From: Rallus limicola
Lineage: Eukaryota; Chordata; Aves; Gruiformes; Rallidae
Reading direction: 5' to 3'
DNA: 64,000 bases
Assembly (NCBI GenBank): GCA_022605955.1
Contig: JAKCOZ010000001.1
Location: 79,224,520 to 79,288,519, forward strand
In this document: positions 45,901 through 59,274 of the stretch, one piece after another
Numbering within the stretch: the first letter of the stretch is position 1
Layout: each line of letters starts with the position of its first letter
Program-made: the position numbers and the translations under genes
Notes under the pieces: generated by a model
Seen by the model: the letters and a program-made list of their open reading frames with translations, nothing else
Told to the model about the DNA's origin: nothing
The model's database searches: none

Positions 45901-46999
45901 ATTTTGCACATACATTAGTTTAAGGAATTCTACAGAGATGACACTGGAGTGCTCAGCTTACTTGCATTCCTACTAGTGCTATGATTTTTAGCCACTATTA
46001 CAGAGAAATGGTATCAGAGGCCAGTAAACCTGTGGAGGGGAAGTTTCCATAGGGAAACAGAAGCTGCAGAAAATGGTGATGTATTTTTCCTCCCTTCCAG
46101 TGGGCAGGTAATCTATGAGGCAGTCAGGCAAATAGCAATGTGAACATAAATTTGAATGTATTTTTTCTTCTTTACTTTTGACAAGAGTCCTTGTATTTAC
46201 AGTATTAGATGAGTTTTCTGAATGCAGTTAGGCTGGAAGGAATCTGCAGTGCCTTCCTTAGCTGAATGGATGTGTAGCTTAAGTCCCTGAGTCAGCTGGA
46301 GAATTACCAAAGGAAGTGAGACAAGGACTTTGATAGCTCTGTATCCTGCCTTGAACAGAGGACAACACTGACTGTTTCAGCAGAAATTGCAAAGTACAAG
46401 AACATGGAATAATCTACCAAAGAGACGGTTGCTGCTTGACTCGTGGAAGAGTTATGTAAGTTAAAATGTCATATTCTCTAACATGAATGGGGGTGCTCTT
46501 ACTGGTAAGATCTAACATCCTTCTAACTCACTTTATCCTCAGCTTTGTCTGTCTCAGCAGTGAGTTCCACAGATAATGCACTGGGGTGTGGGTTTTTTTT
46601 TTTTGTATCAGCTAAAAGTCTTTTTGTAGTTGCAAACTACTGAGAGTGTCTCAGAACTTGTGGAAGATGAAGGCTCTGATATGCTCCTTTGCTATAATTG
46701 TAATTCTTGGTGGCTAGCCCTAGAAAAGCTAAGGGCTTTGCTGGCTGCTCCCTTAGCTCTAGAGGCTAAGGGCTTAGGGTAAAAAGTTCAGCCTCTGGCA
46801 GGTGAACGGTACCACGGTGTGTTGCAGCTGCAGCCCACAATAGCTGCACTGGTGCAAAGGAGAAGTCTGGCAGCTCTCTGTTCGGGTTGGAGAGGTTGAG
46901 AGAGTGAGCTGGCAACTGGGGAGGCCCAGTAAAGGAGGAACTTTCATATTATGCTGATTTACTGCAAACTACCAGGATGCAACAGTAAACTCTTCCACT
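42991..46999. other. Non-coding sequence, nothing firmly recognised
   Basis: Unique sequence with frames up to 93 codons, none recognised. The ZNF143-like word at 44302-44318 and T12 (46593-46604) are the only marked features. Confidence 0.45.
44302..44318 (-). promoter_or_regulatory. ZNF143/THAP11-type ACTACA-TTCCCA motif
   Basis: CATGGGAACTGTAGTTT on + reads AAACTACAGTTCCCATG on the reverse strand. This is close to the ACTACAATTCCCA(G) core bound by ZNF143/Staf and THAP11, and differs in the base after ACTACA and at the 3' end. Such words mark promoters but also occur inside dispersed repeats. No transcription start or CpG island is visible here, so function is doubtful. Confidence 0.4.
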
Positions 47000-47660
47000 C
47001 TCTTCACATTACTCTTATTTATACTTAACATCCAATACTTTGGCTGTCATTCTTTAATCAAGATTTCTTTTAAACCTGTCTGAGTTGCTCGGGGAAAACC
47101 CTGGGTAAATATTGTTATTAGTTAAGTAATAAGACACAACAGGGTGTGAAATATTACCCTATAACTCATACCTACTCTATAGCAGTACGTTGAATGGCAC
47201 AAGGCCAAATGGCTTTGTGTGTTATTTTTTTAGTTAAATCAAATTAAAAAGACACCAGCAAAGTGTCTGTGGCTGTTAAAACATGGCCATGGTGGTAGGG
47301 GGGAAGAAGGGAGAAGAGTCATTTAATAAGGTGTGCTGTCAATTGCTCACTTTTTAATTTAGTGAATGCTGGAAAGTACTAAATGGAGAGCCCTGGAGAT
47401 AGGTGTCCTTCACTTATCTAAAGGACAGATTGGACAGAAGCAGCAGCAGCATGAGCTCTGCCATCACTCTGTGGCAGCAGGCTTGCAAGTTCCACCTCTG
47501 GCGAGTTAAAAGGGTCCATTTGCAAGATCCTATTCAAACTTTTGTCACTCGGTATGAGCCGCCTTAATAAGGTGCTTTCAGGACAATAAGCTGCCTTGCG
47601 GGCATCTGTCAGGTTGGAAGACCGATGGAGGCTACCACTTAGGAAAAGCACCAGGTAGAT
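47000..47660. other. Possible conserved non-coding block
   Basis: Repeat-free AT-rich DNA with many transcription-factor-like words (TTTAATCAAGATTTC, GTTATTAGTTAAG, TTTTTAATTTAGTG, GGACAATAAGC) and CpGs spared at GAGTTGCTCGGGG, AGCAGTACGTTG, CTGGCGAGTT, CACTCGGTATGAGCCGCC and CTTGCGGGC. It looks like a vertebrate regulatory element. A 77-codon reverse frame (47418-47651) overlaps it without protein similarity. Constraint is inferred. Confidence 0.35.
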
Positions 47661-48639
47661 TTTATTTTTTTGTTTTAACTGATTGCCTGAGATTCCAACC
47701 AGTTCCCTGGGACCAAACTCAAGTCAGATGGTGATGTTTCATCTGTGCTCAGAGGGCAGTGAAAAGGCATCCTTAATGACTAAGGCCTGTGTTAACTGCT
47801 TTCTAACTTGTTGAACATTAGGAGTCCCATCTACAACCCTCTCTTACTAATTCAGCTTTATGTACCACAGCATGCAATCTCAGCTGCTCAGGATGGGTGC
47901 TTTGGCTGCAGATATGAACTGGCCTCCTCTCTGAGCTCTCACTTCTGTTTTAGTTTACAATGACCTTTTGATGAGCAAACAGGGTCCTGATCTCTTGCTG
48001 TATTTAATAGTCCATTTGCTGGAGGCTGGAGTCTGTGTATGTTTCCAGGAAGGGGCCTCTTGGGTTTGCTGAATTGTGTATGGGCTCTTCAGGAATGAAC
48101 TCCTTGCGCTGCAAGGAAAATGTTAAATTTTCCTACTGTCTTTTTTTGTTTGCTTTGTACAGACAGCTGCTGTCATGTCCCTTACCCAAGGCCCATTAGC
48201 TACCCAGCAGCTTCTGATTCTGAGAGTCAGGCTAGAAAAGTAGAGAACCATATGAAAAGATGCTCATTAATCCTTATTTGGTTCCTCCCATAGGCATTTT
48301 CCTTACTTGCCCAGCATTTCTCGCATGCTGGACTCCCTATGCAACAGGAGGCTTCCATTTGCTGTAGTCTTTTAAGATCCAAGCAGTTTATTTGTGGAGC
48401 TTGCTGTGCTGCTGCTTCTCTGATGGTAGGGGAAGAACCTAGCCTAGTAAGACTAGAGAAAGGGAGGATCCTTCACTTTCCCTTTCCCCATAGAAAATAC
48501 TGCCTCTCTGGACAAAAAGACCAGGAAGGCTGACAAAATGCTCTCTCACAGTAATTTCAGGCTGGGACAATTCCCAGAGCAGCACCACGTCCTTTGCATG
48601 TGCTCATATGTGTATGTTGGCTTGCAGTTAGCACTGAGA
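47661..48639. other. Non-coding sequence, nothing recognised
   Basis: No repeat and no credible frame over 65 codons. Confidence 0.5.
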
Positions 48640-48910
48640 TATATCAATATTCCTGATGACAATAAATACAGCTATTAGGATGAGTTGAGAGCTTATCTTA
48701 ATTGGGTAACAGATGAGCAGGCGTATGTTGCTGTTGAATCCATCAGCATTAACTGGGCAGAGGTAAGGTTGATCAATACTGACACTTGAGTGCATGGGTA
48801 GCCACTGGAAAATATTAATTTACAATCATGACCGGCACCTCTCATTAACCAGAAATGTGTTAACCCTAATTGGTTCAACAGGCCCCTGCTGTACTGCACG
48901 GCGCTGCTCA
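48640..48910. other. Possible conserved non-coding block
   Basis: Words such as TGACAATAAATACAGC, GAGCTTATCTTAATTGGG, AAAATATTAATTTACAATC and GTTAACCCTAATTGG, with CpGs at GGCGTATG, GACCGGCACC and CACGGCGCTG, give the look of a developmental enhancer. The 118-codon reverse frame across it (48693-49049) resembles no protein. Confidence 0.33.
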
Positions 48911-49569
48911 CAGTCTTTCTCTCCGTGCCTGAGCCAGAGTTTTGTACCGAAAGGAACTTGATGGTGCTCAAGTTTGTGCTTTGGGTGGCCAAGCTGGCAG
49001 CTCTATTGCAGCATCCATCAGGCCAGAAAGGTGTGCAGTGCACACCCACCTGGGTGTACAGCCCATATGGCTGTGAAGAGGTGGGGATCTACATATCTGT
49101 CTGCTCCTACCGTATGGCCAGCTTGAATAGGAATTAGGGGCGACGCTGATTTATGCCATCTGAAAGTCTGTGCCACAGATCCATAAGCATTCACGTGCGT
49201 TTATTTCTGTGCATGTACTTGGGTGCTTGGATGCAGATACAGACTGAGTACGCTTGTGGGTAGCATTAGGTTGCCCTCAGAAGTGTCAGGTATGTAAATT
49301 ACAGTTTTTCCATTAGGAGCAGTGTTTATATATGTGTAGATGGAATACTTATGAGGGTGTGTGAAACATGGTTTTTGCGCTATAATGCCAGCAATGGCAA
49401 TTGGTCTCTAGAACAAAATACAGCAATCCATTCAAAGTCATCTTTCATGTGTTACATAAATATGCGTAGTCTATATACAAATACAAGCTGTGAGCGTTGA
49501 AGTCCTCTTGTAATTAAGGTCCATGCCTGACAGTAGAGAGAAGACTGCTGTCCATGTCCACCAAGAAAA
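48911..49569. other. Non-coding sequence, nothing recognised
   Basis: Unique sequence. The AT/GT-rich patch 49190-49480 holds no clear element. Confidence 0.45.
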
Positions 49570-49790
49570 GAATGAGAAGTGATGAGCTTAAATTCTAGCA
49601 GGAAGATCTAGGTTACACATTAGGAATAACTTTATATCAGTATGAATAGCTGAGCATTAAAATAGATTGTCAAGAAGGGTGGTGAATCTCCTTTTTTTTT
49701 TTTTTTTTTTTTTTTTTAGGTTTTCTTTGTAGGAAAAAACCCCAAAAAGTTGGATAAATATCTTTAGGGACTAGTTAAAGCCAGAAAAAG
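49570..49790 (+). mobile_element. Ancient CR1 3' UTR split by poly(T)
   Basis: GGAAGATCTAGGTTACACAT-TAGGAATAAC, AGCATTAAAATAGATTGTC and GGTGAATCTCC, then after the T run AGGTTTTCTTTG and GTTGGATAAATATCTTTAGG, follow the old CR1 3' UTR ('gagatttaggttagacattagg ... gcactggaataggttgcc ... gtggaatctcc ... gaggtttttaag ... gttggacaaacacctgt'). A run of 26 T (49692-49717) lies between 'gaatctcc' and 'aggttttt'. Confidence 0.58.
49692..49717 (+). repeat. T26 homopolymer
   Basis: Twenty-six consecutive T within the ancient CR1 relic. It could be local slippage expansion of the short T-rich word normally at that place, or the tail of a reverse-orientation insertion whose body is not visible. Confidence 0.92.
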
Positions 49791-52700
49791 GTCTTTATGT
49801 CTTTTAAAATGTTTTCCATTAATGTTTCTCAGGACATTAGAAGTACATGTATGTCTGTTTCTTCACCTGAACATGGTTGGGTTTCAGCGTTGCTTATGCT
49901 CACAGCAACCTCATTTGCTATGAACTTACCTGTAAACTTAGCTGACATTAATCTCTGTCCTCTGTTTTAATGCCTAAGCTTAAATAATAGCCTTTGCTAG
50001 TCACCATAACTTGGCTGCCCTTCTTTTGATATTCTGGGAGGTAAATGAAAGACGCTGGGCAGAAGGAAGCAATTTCCAGGTCAAATGAGTTTCCAGATCA
50101 AGAAAGCTTTTTCTCTGCAAAACTTTCTTGTACATATGACTTCTCAACTATTTAATCTCTTTCATGTTTTCACTCAGTAATGAAGTGTGTTATGAAGCTT
50201 TTAGTAAAAGCTCAATCAAAATATAGCAACAGATGAAAACATGCAATTCTTGCCCTGCTACCTGGACCATGCTCTAGATGCTTTGCTTCTCATATGCTTC
50301 TGCTGATTGCCCAGTTCTTTCAGAGCCCCCAGCATTTTTTCTTTAGTCTTATTGGCCCTCTCATCAACCCAATGATTTCTCTTTGCCACTCAGATGCTGT
50401 AATTAAGTAATTTCCAAAGCATTTGCCTGTAAAAGGATTAAGGGCTTTCTTCTATATGGTTGCACTGAACAGTAAACAGTTTTCTTCTCCCTTGTGTGTA
50501 TCAAACTTTATGCCCTTACCTGAAGTAAAGAAGTGATTTTTTTCCTTCTTCTGTATCATTGAAGTAGATGCTATGAAGGGGTGCCTAAAACCCAGGAAAC
50601 ATGAAGGAGAGCAACAATCAGTAAAGCAACATATTCCAGTAGCTGATCGTTTGTGTGTATGAATAATTTCAGTGAGGTTGTCTGAAAGATTTATTATTTG
50701 GCAAAAAGATTAAATGAAAAGGAACAACTGTTGGCTTGTTTGAATGCTTCCATAGTGAATGAGTATGGCATACTGAGATTGAGAAACAAGGTCAGACTCT
50801 TTTATATCTAACTCTTGCTGACCTGCAGCCTGATACTTGGCATTTATAATATTTGTCCAATGCTGTTTCTTGGAGCATCTTTTGTAGAAGCTCGATGGGG
50901 AATTTTCTGACAGTTTTGTCAGACTTTCAGTTTATTGAAATATGAGAATGAGCTGGTTGGTTTTAAATGTAACTTACGTTTGGAAGGAGTTTTTGGTCTC
51001 GGCTGGGAATTTTTGATGAAAGAGGCCAGCTGGACCTCAGTACTGAACAGTATGGTGGCCAAGGGTTTAACTAAGGAAGTTGGAAGTCACATAAAAGCCC
51101 CCATTTTTCCTCTGTTCCCAACAACCAGTTGAAGCTTGCTTTAAGTCTTGCCTGAGGGAGGGATTGCACTATGTATTAGCTGTCCCCATGGTTGTCAAGT
51201 GGGTAGGAAGCTGGTTGTGTGGGCCTGCTGGAGCACTCACCTGGGATGTAGGGTATGGGAAATATGAGGACAAGAACTAAGACCAACCCAATCCAGCCAA
51301 ATGCATACCAATTTGTTATGCTTGAGTCATTCTTTCTTGTTTTTAAAAAACAACTTTGACAGGTCTTCTTGTTGGTTTTTTTTTTTTTACCCCCACTGGG
51401 CAATGACTCATTGCTGACTGACTCAGAAGCTAAGCAGTCTCACATATGCCTACTGAGGAATTTATACAAAGGTGTCTTCCCTGCTTGGCTCTTGCAGCTC
51501 TGGAAGTGGAGAGTTCACTGGAATGTGCAAAAGCCATAAAGCCTTCTTGAGAACATCTGCTCAGCTTCACTCCAGCACCCTACTGACCATATCTGGATGC
51601 CTTATGTTGTCCAAAGAGGTTTTTCATGGACAGTGTGCCTGAAATCAGCAATGGGAGGCACGCTATGAGTGTGATGTAGATCATCTGCAGCTTTCTGCCA
51701 TAGTTCTCACAAAATTGCATTCCTAGAGAGGGAAATAACCTGTGACAAGGACCATCCGCACTCTTTCAGGGGCACTCCAGAGGTACTTAAGGCTTTGGGA
51801 GTGCTACGGTTATTTCTGTTTGGTGTGTTGATGGGGCCACTCTCATGATGCCCCAAGGGTGCTCTAAGACAAGCTAGGTAGTCAGACAATATGACCTCAG
51901 AGGTGATGGCAGAAAGGACTAAGAAGAATATTTATACAGACACTGTGGCTTTCTCCGAAGCCTGCCCTGCCTCCAGCTGTATTATATGTGGTGTGGAATG
52001 AAAATTTTTTTGCGATCTGTGAAAATAGTATGGAAATAGCATTTTCTGGCCCTTTCTAGCTTGCTGTCCTCCTTTTCAGAGTGACATTTACTGCAGAAAC
52101 AGTTAAAGCAGATGAGGCATTGGTATGGGAGATAGCAAGAAGGAAAGAGATAAAATCTCATGCAAACAAGTGTTGGCAGTCAATGGAATTGTACTTCCTT
52201 TTCCAAGGGCTGGATCTGGCATCATGTCTTACAAGCTTCAAGAGATTTATTGCCGTTTGACTTGATCTGTGACACAAGATTTATGGCCAGGCTGAAACTG
52301 CCCAGAAATAGTACTTCTCTCACTTTGTACCTGCACTTGATCTACCCAACAGGGAAATGCCTACTAAGTCAGGAATGCTTTAATGGTGGACATCCATTAA
52401 GATAAGAGAGCTTGACTATCTCTATAGTGGAAGTCCAAGCTTCAAAAGGAGGCCTTGTGCCCACATAGTGAATGGCTCCCTGAAGGGGCTCCAGAGTGGG
52501 AGAAGTCCCAGGTTCTTGAAGCCAGATTGAAGCATTGCAACCTTTCTCTCACATGGACGGGCCATGAGATGGCAGGCCTCAGGAAGCAGGGCACTTGTGT
52601 TTCTGGCTTGTCTGATACGTTTATTAATGGGCCACCTGAAGGGATTTCTGATGGAGACATCAGAACTGCACTTCCATTGGCCATATGGTGAATTGAAAGC

Positions 52701-53450
52701 TCTTCTCCAGTCAAAATCACTACTTTTTTCGAATCTTCATCCTAATTCTTCTCTACGCAGGCTCAGTACTTTAACTCAGCTGTGATTCTTCCTGTAACCA
52801 GCATTTCTGTATTTTACAGTACTTTTATTAGTGCTAGAATTATGGGCATTTTCTTGATCAGCCCTGAGGTCCTTGTACACATCAGCCTTTCAAAATAAAC
52901 AGAGCAGCTGCCTCTGAGTTTCAATTTTCTGTTCAAGGCAAAAATTACCTTAATACGTAATAGTAAGAATCTAATGTCATTGATCTCTCTTGTCTCTCCT
53001 TGGCGACTTGAGGTGCTTCATTAAAGCTGTGTAGTCACAGATACTGTGACCAATTCTCCAAGCCAAGGGGGTAAATCATTCCCTCCTAAACAGGACAGGG
53101 GTAGGTATGTGCTCTTTGTTTTTATTTTCTGACTAGTTTACGTAGCTGTAGGCTGCTGTTTGATGAGAGGGTAGGAGCCAGGCCAGGTGAAGGACAGTGG
53201 AGCAGTTCTTCAACTCACAGTTGTGTACAGAGGCTGTCCAATTTGGATTTTCTGAGCTGCTGTACTCTTAAGTCCACCTGAGCTGACGGCTGCCTTTCCT
53301 GTCACAATGTGGCTTAACTGAGTGGAGTCTTATTTCCTGAGTGCACAATAAAAAGCACAAAGGTTATGACATCTGTTAAATCCCGGGAAGAAGGGAGAGG
53401 ATGGGGTAGGGGGATAGAGAAAGTTCCAAGGCACACAGTTCATCTTCAGG
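49791..53450. other. Non-coding sequence, nothing recognised
   Basis: AT-rich unique sequence with T13 at 51376-51388. Frames up to 92 codons (52442-52720, -; 52455-52691, + in the opposite sense) look random. Confidence 0.5.
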
Positions 53451-56400
53451 GTGACAGAGAATAGGGAAGGGATCATAGAGGGCTTCAAAGCAATTTATTT
53501 CCTCCTCTTCATCGTTACTGATATTTCCAGAGCACACAAACAACAACTGCAACCAATCCAGGCCTGTTGCTTCCCTTTCGTTGTTTTTCTGTTGGCTTCA
53601 CCACTTCTTTCATCTGCCTCTTGGGTGATTTTTTTCCACTATATTATTTTTTGTCACTTTGGATTGCCAGAGACCCCCTGGATGCTATACAAGGTGACAG
53701 TTCCTGAGCAGCTAAGAAGAACAGTCAAATAGGATGACAGAAGCACAAAAAAGGAGGGAAGAGAAGCCCTCCAGAGCTGTAATTTTGCTTTCTTTATTTT
53801 GCCTGGTTGCAGGGGCAATACAAACAGAAGAAAAATGACAACAGACTGCTCTGCTTCTAATGACATCTAATGGTTTGAATCTGACACTGATGGGGTACTT
53901 TGAGAACCCACCATCAATTCTCTCAATTTTTCCTTTCCCTCTGGACTCCAAGCTCCAGACTAAAGAAAAGATGCCACAGCAGGTAGCTGTTGCCCAGGAA
54001 TGGAACAGCAAATTCTTTGTCTCAATCTATAGTCCAGAATATTGTCTAACAAGCACAAGAAAAATATGAGGAGAGTTAACATTTCTGTTATATTGAATAG
54101 CTAGCATAAGGACTTGAGTTTTTTGAGGTTACATACTCCATATGACCTCCAGCAAGTCTGTAAACCTGTTGGAGAGATTCCACATTTTCCAAGGTCAGTA
54201 AAGAGCTGCCTACATTAAGGAAGTTGGCACCAGTGACCACTTTTTTTTTTCTTAATGTAGAAAGGGACTTGCTGTCCTCAGGAATGAATCTTGCATTTAG
54301 ATCTTCCTGAAGGAAAAAACAATTAATAAAATGAATGTGGAGTTTACAGACATAGCTTCTTTTCTTCTGTTTTGTGAAGAAACCTTTGAAGAGTTGGAAG
54401 GAAATAGATTTATTTTTTTACAAGACTTGTGGTTCTAACAAATGTTTCACAAATGACATATAATTTTCCCCCAGAAGTATTTTCCTCTGACAAGTGATCT
54501 AGTCATGCTGAATTTCAGGAAGAAAAGATGTTTATTGAGAAATTCAGACACAATTAAAAACTGAGATGTGAATGGAAATTCACTCTTCTACCTTGAATGT
54601 TCTGATTCACCAAATGTGTCGATTCTCTGTATTACCTGCTGGGTACAGAAGATCTTGCTTGCAGCTTTTGCAGAGATCATAAGGGAAGATTCAGAAATAT
54701 GAAACATTTAAGATCTGAGGATGCTATTTTTATAGACTTCAGCTTCACTTCTTCCCCAAGATTTACTTTCCAAATGGGAGCTGCAGCCAATTGGACCTGC
54801 CAGGAATCTGCTCTCTCTCATAGTAGTGGATAAGGAGTTGCCCTTCCCCTTTACCTGCTTCAAAGCTTATTACTTGACAAGCAGGATTCAGCTCCATATT
54901 TAGCCACTTGACAAGCAAGAGTAGGCTTTTGTTAAGTGACTACATTTTTGCTAATCATCTGACTCTCAAATCACAATGTGTTTGCATTCAGACCAGAAGA
55001 TGATGAAACATGTTACTACTGTCATTCTTTTGTAGGCAAGGCAGCACTGGCAACGAAACAGTTTTCAATAGTAATCATAATTGGAATTTAAGGGTCAAGA
55101 GTCTGGTGGGTATTTTTTTTTCAACAGTCCTACAAGTGGTGTAGTCTACATTGAAAACATGATGAACTAGGAACTACTATAGTTCCAGGAAAGCTTCCTC
55201 ATGCACCTCTTGTTCATCTTCCATCTCACTATTAGCTCATCGTTGCTTGGAGAAGAGTCAATGAAGGTCATATTCTTCCAAAAGAGTCTATTTTCAGTTG
55301 CATTCAAGTTGTTTGATGTTTCCTTGCTCCTTTTCTCAATAGTAACAGAGCTAACTGAACACCATACTTCTAAATCTACTAATGACAACAGCTTCAGCTG
55401 AAGTTTCTTTATGTGCCTGCATAGCCAGCCATTATTCTAGGAGGCAGAGTCAATGTAAGTCCTGTTCTCCTTAGCTGATCCCTGACTTTGTTCCTCTTGA
55501 ATCTATTAAGCCTAGCATGAGTTCCATGATACCTCAGTAAACTTCCTTGCTGTACAGAGCCAGTCATGAGACTGGACTGTTTTCATCTATCTCATCTTTA
55601 TTTTCTTTATTTTCTTATGTGGACTCCATATAGTGGTAACCTGAACCCATCTAAAGCAACTGTGTCACTTCTGTGTTGCTCCCTGTGTGCATATGTAATA
55701 TATTTTTTTTTTCTTTCTGCCTAATGTAGAATTTTCTGGGCCATCAAACCAGTTAAAGATTTCGTTAATGTGAAATGTAGTCAAACTGTCATGAAATGCT
55801 AGTTTTTCTCTCCACTCATAATATTAACACTACCTCTTATGTTCTTAATAATCCCTCTGTTTCTCCAAGTTTGGTTGCTGATGCGAAAGGATAATAAAGG
55901 ATATCTTTACTGGAGATAGATAATCTGGTTCTTGGCTGGCTGAGCTCTGCTTGCTTCCTTTGTGACAGCTTTGCAAATAATGACTGTCAAGACCCAACCT
56001 GGACAGCCCAGGGAGCAGCAGCAGGTTTGTAATTCCCTCTGTCTAATTTAAGGTGAAATGACACCAGATAATTGGTTAAGCATTTTATTTATGGTAAAAG
56101 AAACCAGAACATAGAAAGCATAATGGTAGGTGGTGTGGCCTCTTATTGAAACATTTATAGAAAGGAAAGGGAAGAGGGAAAAGAGAGAGATACCTCTGCC
56201 CTTGGATCCTGTGATGGGGATGACCAATCCTATGGTGATGGGCATGAATGTGGCTCCTTGGGCTTTTATCTCTTATGGTCTAGTTCCATCTTCTCAATTG
56301 TGGCAGTCACACCCCTTGAGGACTCTCGTAGTTCTTCTTCCAGAATGTTCTTGGTGTTCTGCGCAGATCAGTTTAGGTTGAGTGATCTGGAGGGGTCTTT

Positions 56401-56869
56401 TGAGTGGCTCTCAGCCCATTCCTTAAATGAACTCTGACCTTCAGCCTCACATTCTGAGATACAAAACTTTCCCTTTGTGGCTTATTAACATTACGTAATT
56501 GTTTTCTGCCATGTTGTCTCTGTCAGTGACTGAGTGCCTTCTTATCTCTGTGACCTTAAAGCATAGGATGGTGCTGAAGATTATGTTGATCTACAACTTA
56601 GTTTGTATAGTGGGTAACCACTTCCTCACAGCATCAGCAAATCAGTAGTATTGATGCTGTGATGTCAACTATACTACTTCATAAAGATAACCAAAGGATG
56701 GTAAACAATTAGGTTTCACTGATAGCAATACCACAGCATTTGTCTAACAGGGAGAAGACGCACATCCACAGCTTGGCAATAATAATATGTAATTGAAAAT
56801 ACAAAGCCCGTAGAGCCTACAGTGGTGTTGTATTATATGTAGCTTCATATGTACTACCCTGTAGGAGGG
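53451..56869. other. Non-coding sequence, nothing recognised
   Basis: Frames of 93 codons (53451-53732, +) and 99 codons (53712-54011, -) have no recognisable domain. Short T runs occur near 54240, 55118 and 55702. No transposon is recognised. Confidence 0.5.
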
Positions 56870-56925
56870 TACTGACATACAAGGATGGTCTTTGAAAGTT
56901 ACTTCCAACCCAAGCCGTTCTGCAC
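56870..56925 (+). mobile_element. Decayed CR1 3' tail
   Basis: GGATGGTCTTTGAAAGTTAC-TTCCAACCCAAGCCGTTCTG follows the terminal CR1 words 'gatgatctttaaggtcccttccaacccaaaccattctatg'. Only about 45 bases are convincing. No body is recognised upstream. Confidence 0.5.
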
Positions 56926-59274
56926 ACCAACAAATTTACAAAGCATTAATCTGGTCACAAACTAATTTTTCAAAAAGTTAAGCAAGAACAGACTGCATGT
57001 CTGACATCTCTTCCCTCACAGGAGGTGGGGGAACTGCTATTCTGTCCCCGTTATGCTTGCCTTTTATGGTGACAGAGAAACATGGACTGATCTGTGCCAT
57101 GTCTCCCCATGGCAAGCAGGTAACTTTCTCTTGTGTGACTCTCATAAAGATAGCAGGGAAATGAAAGAGGCTGCAAGCAGCACAATTTTTCTGGTCATTG
57201 CAAGAGCCCTGTGTGCAGAGTCACCTCGCACGTACTCAGAGAACAGCCAAGCGTGGCCACTTGGACTGGGTGTTCTAAATCATTCTAACCTTTCGCAATG
57301 TTTTAAGTTTGCTACTTAAAAAAAATAAATCTATTTCTATTTCTGAATTTCTGTCTTTATACTCTGGTGTGCTCTTTGCAGAAGCAGGGAAAATACACAC
57401 ATGCTCTGGGAACAGGTTATTAAAAGTATTCTCCGCAATTTTCCTGAAACAGGGATGCAAAAATGCTGGCCTTCTGCCTTCATTATTTTATTCCCATCCC
57501 TCTTTCTACAATGAGAAATGTGCCCTATCTTGTGATTAATCCTCATGATTCCAATGCTAGGTAAAGGTGTTTCCAGTTATTTGTTCTTGGCTTGAGAAAT
57601 TCTGTAACTAACTGTTCAAATCAGGTCATCTGTCTAGAAATGCTTTTCTAAACTCTACCTGTGGTAAGTGCTTTATATTCCAGGGGATAAGTTTCATATA
57701 CTGACTTGTGTGCACATCCTCTCCTTTGTGCTCTACAGTGCTTCTGCATGCACAGTTGCCATGCGTGTAGTTGCATACAAGAACATACATGGTATAGATG
57801 GTTATCCCTCCCCCAGGCTTGCCCAGGCAGGTTTTTATCCTGGCTTCTGAAATGGCACCAAAGCTGGTTTGTCTTCATCATCCCTGGCAGGTAAATCATA
57901 TTCACAGTGGTTCAGCTGCACTCATGGCTGACAATGGGGCATATTTTTCATACTGTGGTGAAGGCAGGAGGCCTCCTGCTTCCCTGTAAATTGAATAGTG
58001 TGTCTGTTTCAAATGACGAGACAAGCAAATAGACACGGTGATCTGGGGCGTGTGTTAGATGGAGCTGCTGTTCATGCTCAAGGTAGCCTGTGTGATGCTT
58101 CTGCCTGCAACGTCTCCCTCTTCTTCCTTCACTGCCTGAAAGACTTGTGACACCAAGCCCTACCACTTAAAAAGCCTTGCCTTACATTGTGCTTTTCTTG
58201 TGTGATGTTTTGAGGTTTTTCATGCTAAATTCAAAATGAAAATTAATACTTTCTCTATTATCAAGGGGAAAATATCGCTTCTGGGTTTGTATGGACACTT
58301 TGAAGGCTGGTTATTTCGGGGACAAGGGCAAGCAAATCCTCCCTTTTTTTTTTTTTTTTTTTTTCTTTTTCAAGGGGGCTGGAGTGACTCAGGGTATGGC
58401 TCTGTGAGGCCGTATATAGAGTGGCTTGGCACTGAGTTGTGGTTACGGTCATCCTGCAGTCACACAGCATCAGCTTTAACCTCACAGTTGCATCCCTCCT
58501 CCCCTGAACAGCAGTTTGTGTTTTGCAGGTCATGTGCCTATTGGGCAGAGATGAGTAAAGGGCTGTGTTTTCCTGGCTTCATCTTCATCTCAGAAAATTT
58601 CAGTGAAAAGTAGGTTTTAGTGCTGTAACCTCACAAATAGGTGAGAAGGTGCCAGAGTCTCATTATCCAAGCAGAGATGATGAGTGGTTCTGAGCTGCGC
58701 TTTTGCTTGATCCCAACAGATGCTGCACTGACTCATGGCATCCTCTCACCTGTCCCACACCAGCATTCCCTATACCAAGCTTTTCCATACTGGATAAAGC
58801 TGGCATGCACATAGCAGGCTCTTACAGGGCTGACTGCAACACAAAAGGCAGGGGGACTTAAGCAAATGGATAAAGGAACATATGCTTTTCCAGGCAAATA
58901 ATAAGCACAAGAAGAGATGAAATGCTGTTGGTAGAGACATTCCAGGCTACTGTGCCACACTCAGACATAAGGTACTGGTGTTGGCATATGGGTGTAGCTA
59001 TGTGAAATTCTGCTTTAGATGTGAAGGCAGAATCCAGATTACAGCGGTTCCTTTTGGGGTGTTGAGATGCTACTGCCATTGTTGTTACCGTCACTCTGTG
59101 TATGGGGAAGTCTGGGGAAGACTGAGATCCAGCCTGCTCTCAGTCAGTAGGGGACGGAGAAATGTGGAGATAGCTGGTCCTAAGTGGGCCAAGGGCAAGA
59201 AGGAAAAGGGGGGGGAAGCTGCTCCCCCCCCTCAATATGGGTATGGAGGATAGCTGACAGAAACCTGTCAAGAT
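56926..59274. other. Non-coding sequence with T21
   Basis: A T21 run lies at 58344-58364. Frames up to 125 codons (58236-58613, +) cross that run and encode polyphenylalanine, so they are spurious. G and C runs occur near 59207-59228. No gene is recognised. Confidence 0.5.

Noticed and set aside
46390..46450. Possible CR1 3' UTR word (TGGAATAATCTACCAAAGAG)
   Set aside because: Similarity limited to about 20 bases with no octamer tail or body.
58236..58613. 125-codon frame
   Set aside because: Includes polyphenylalanine encoded by the T21 run, so it is an artefact.
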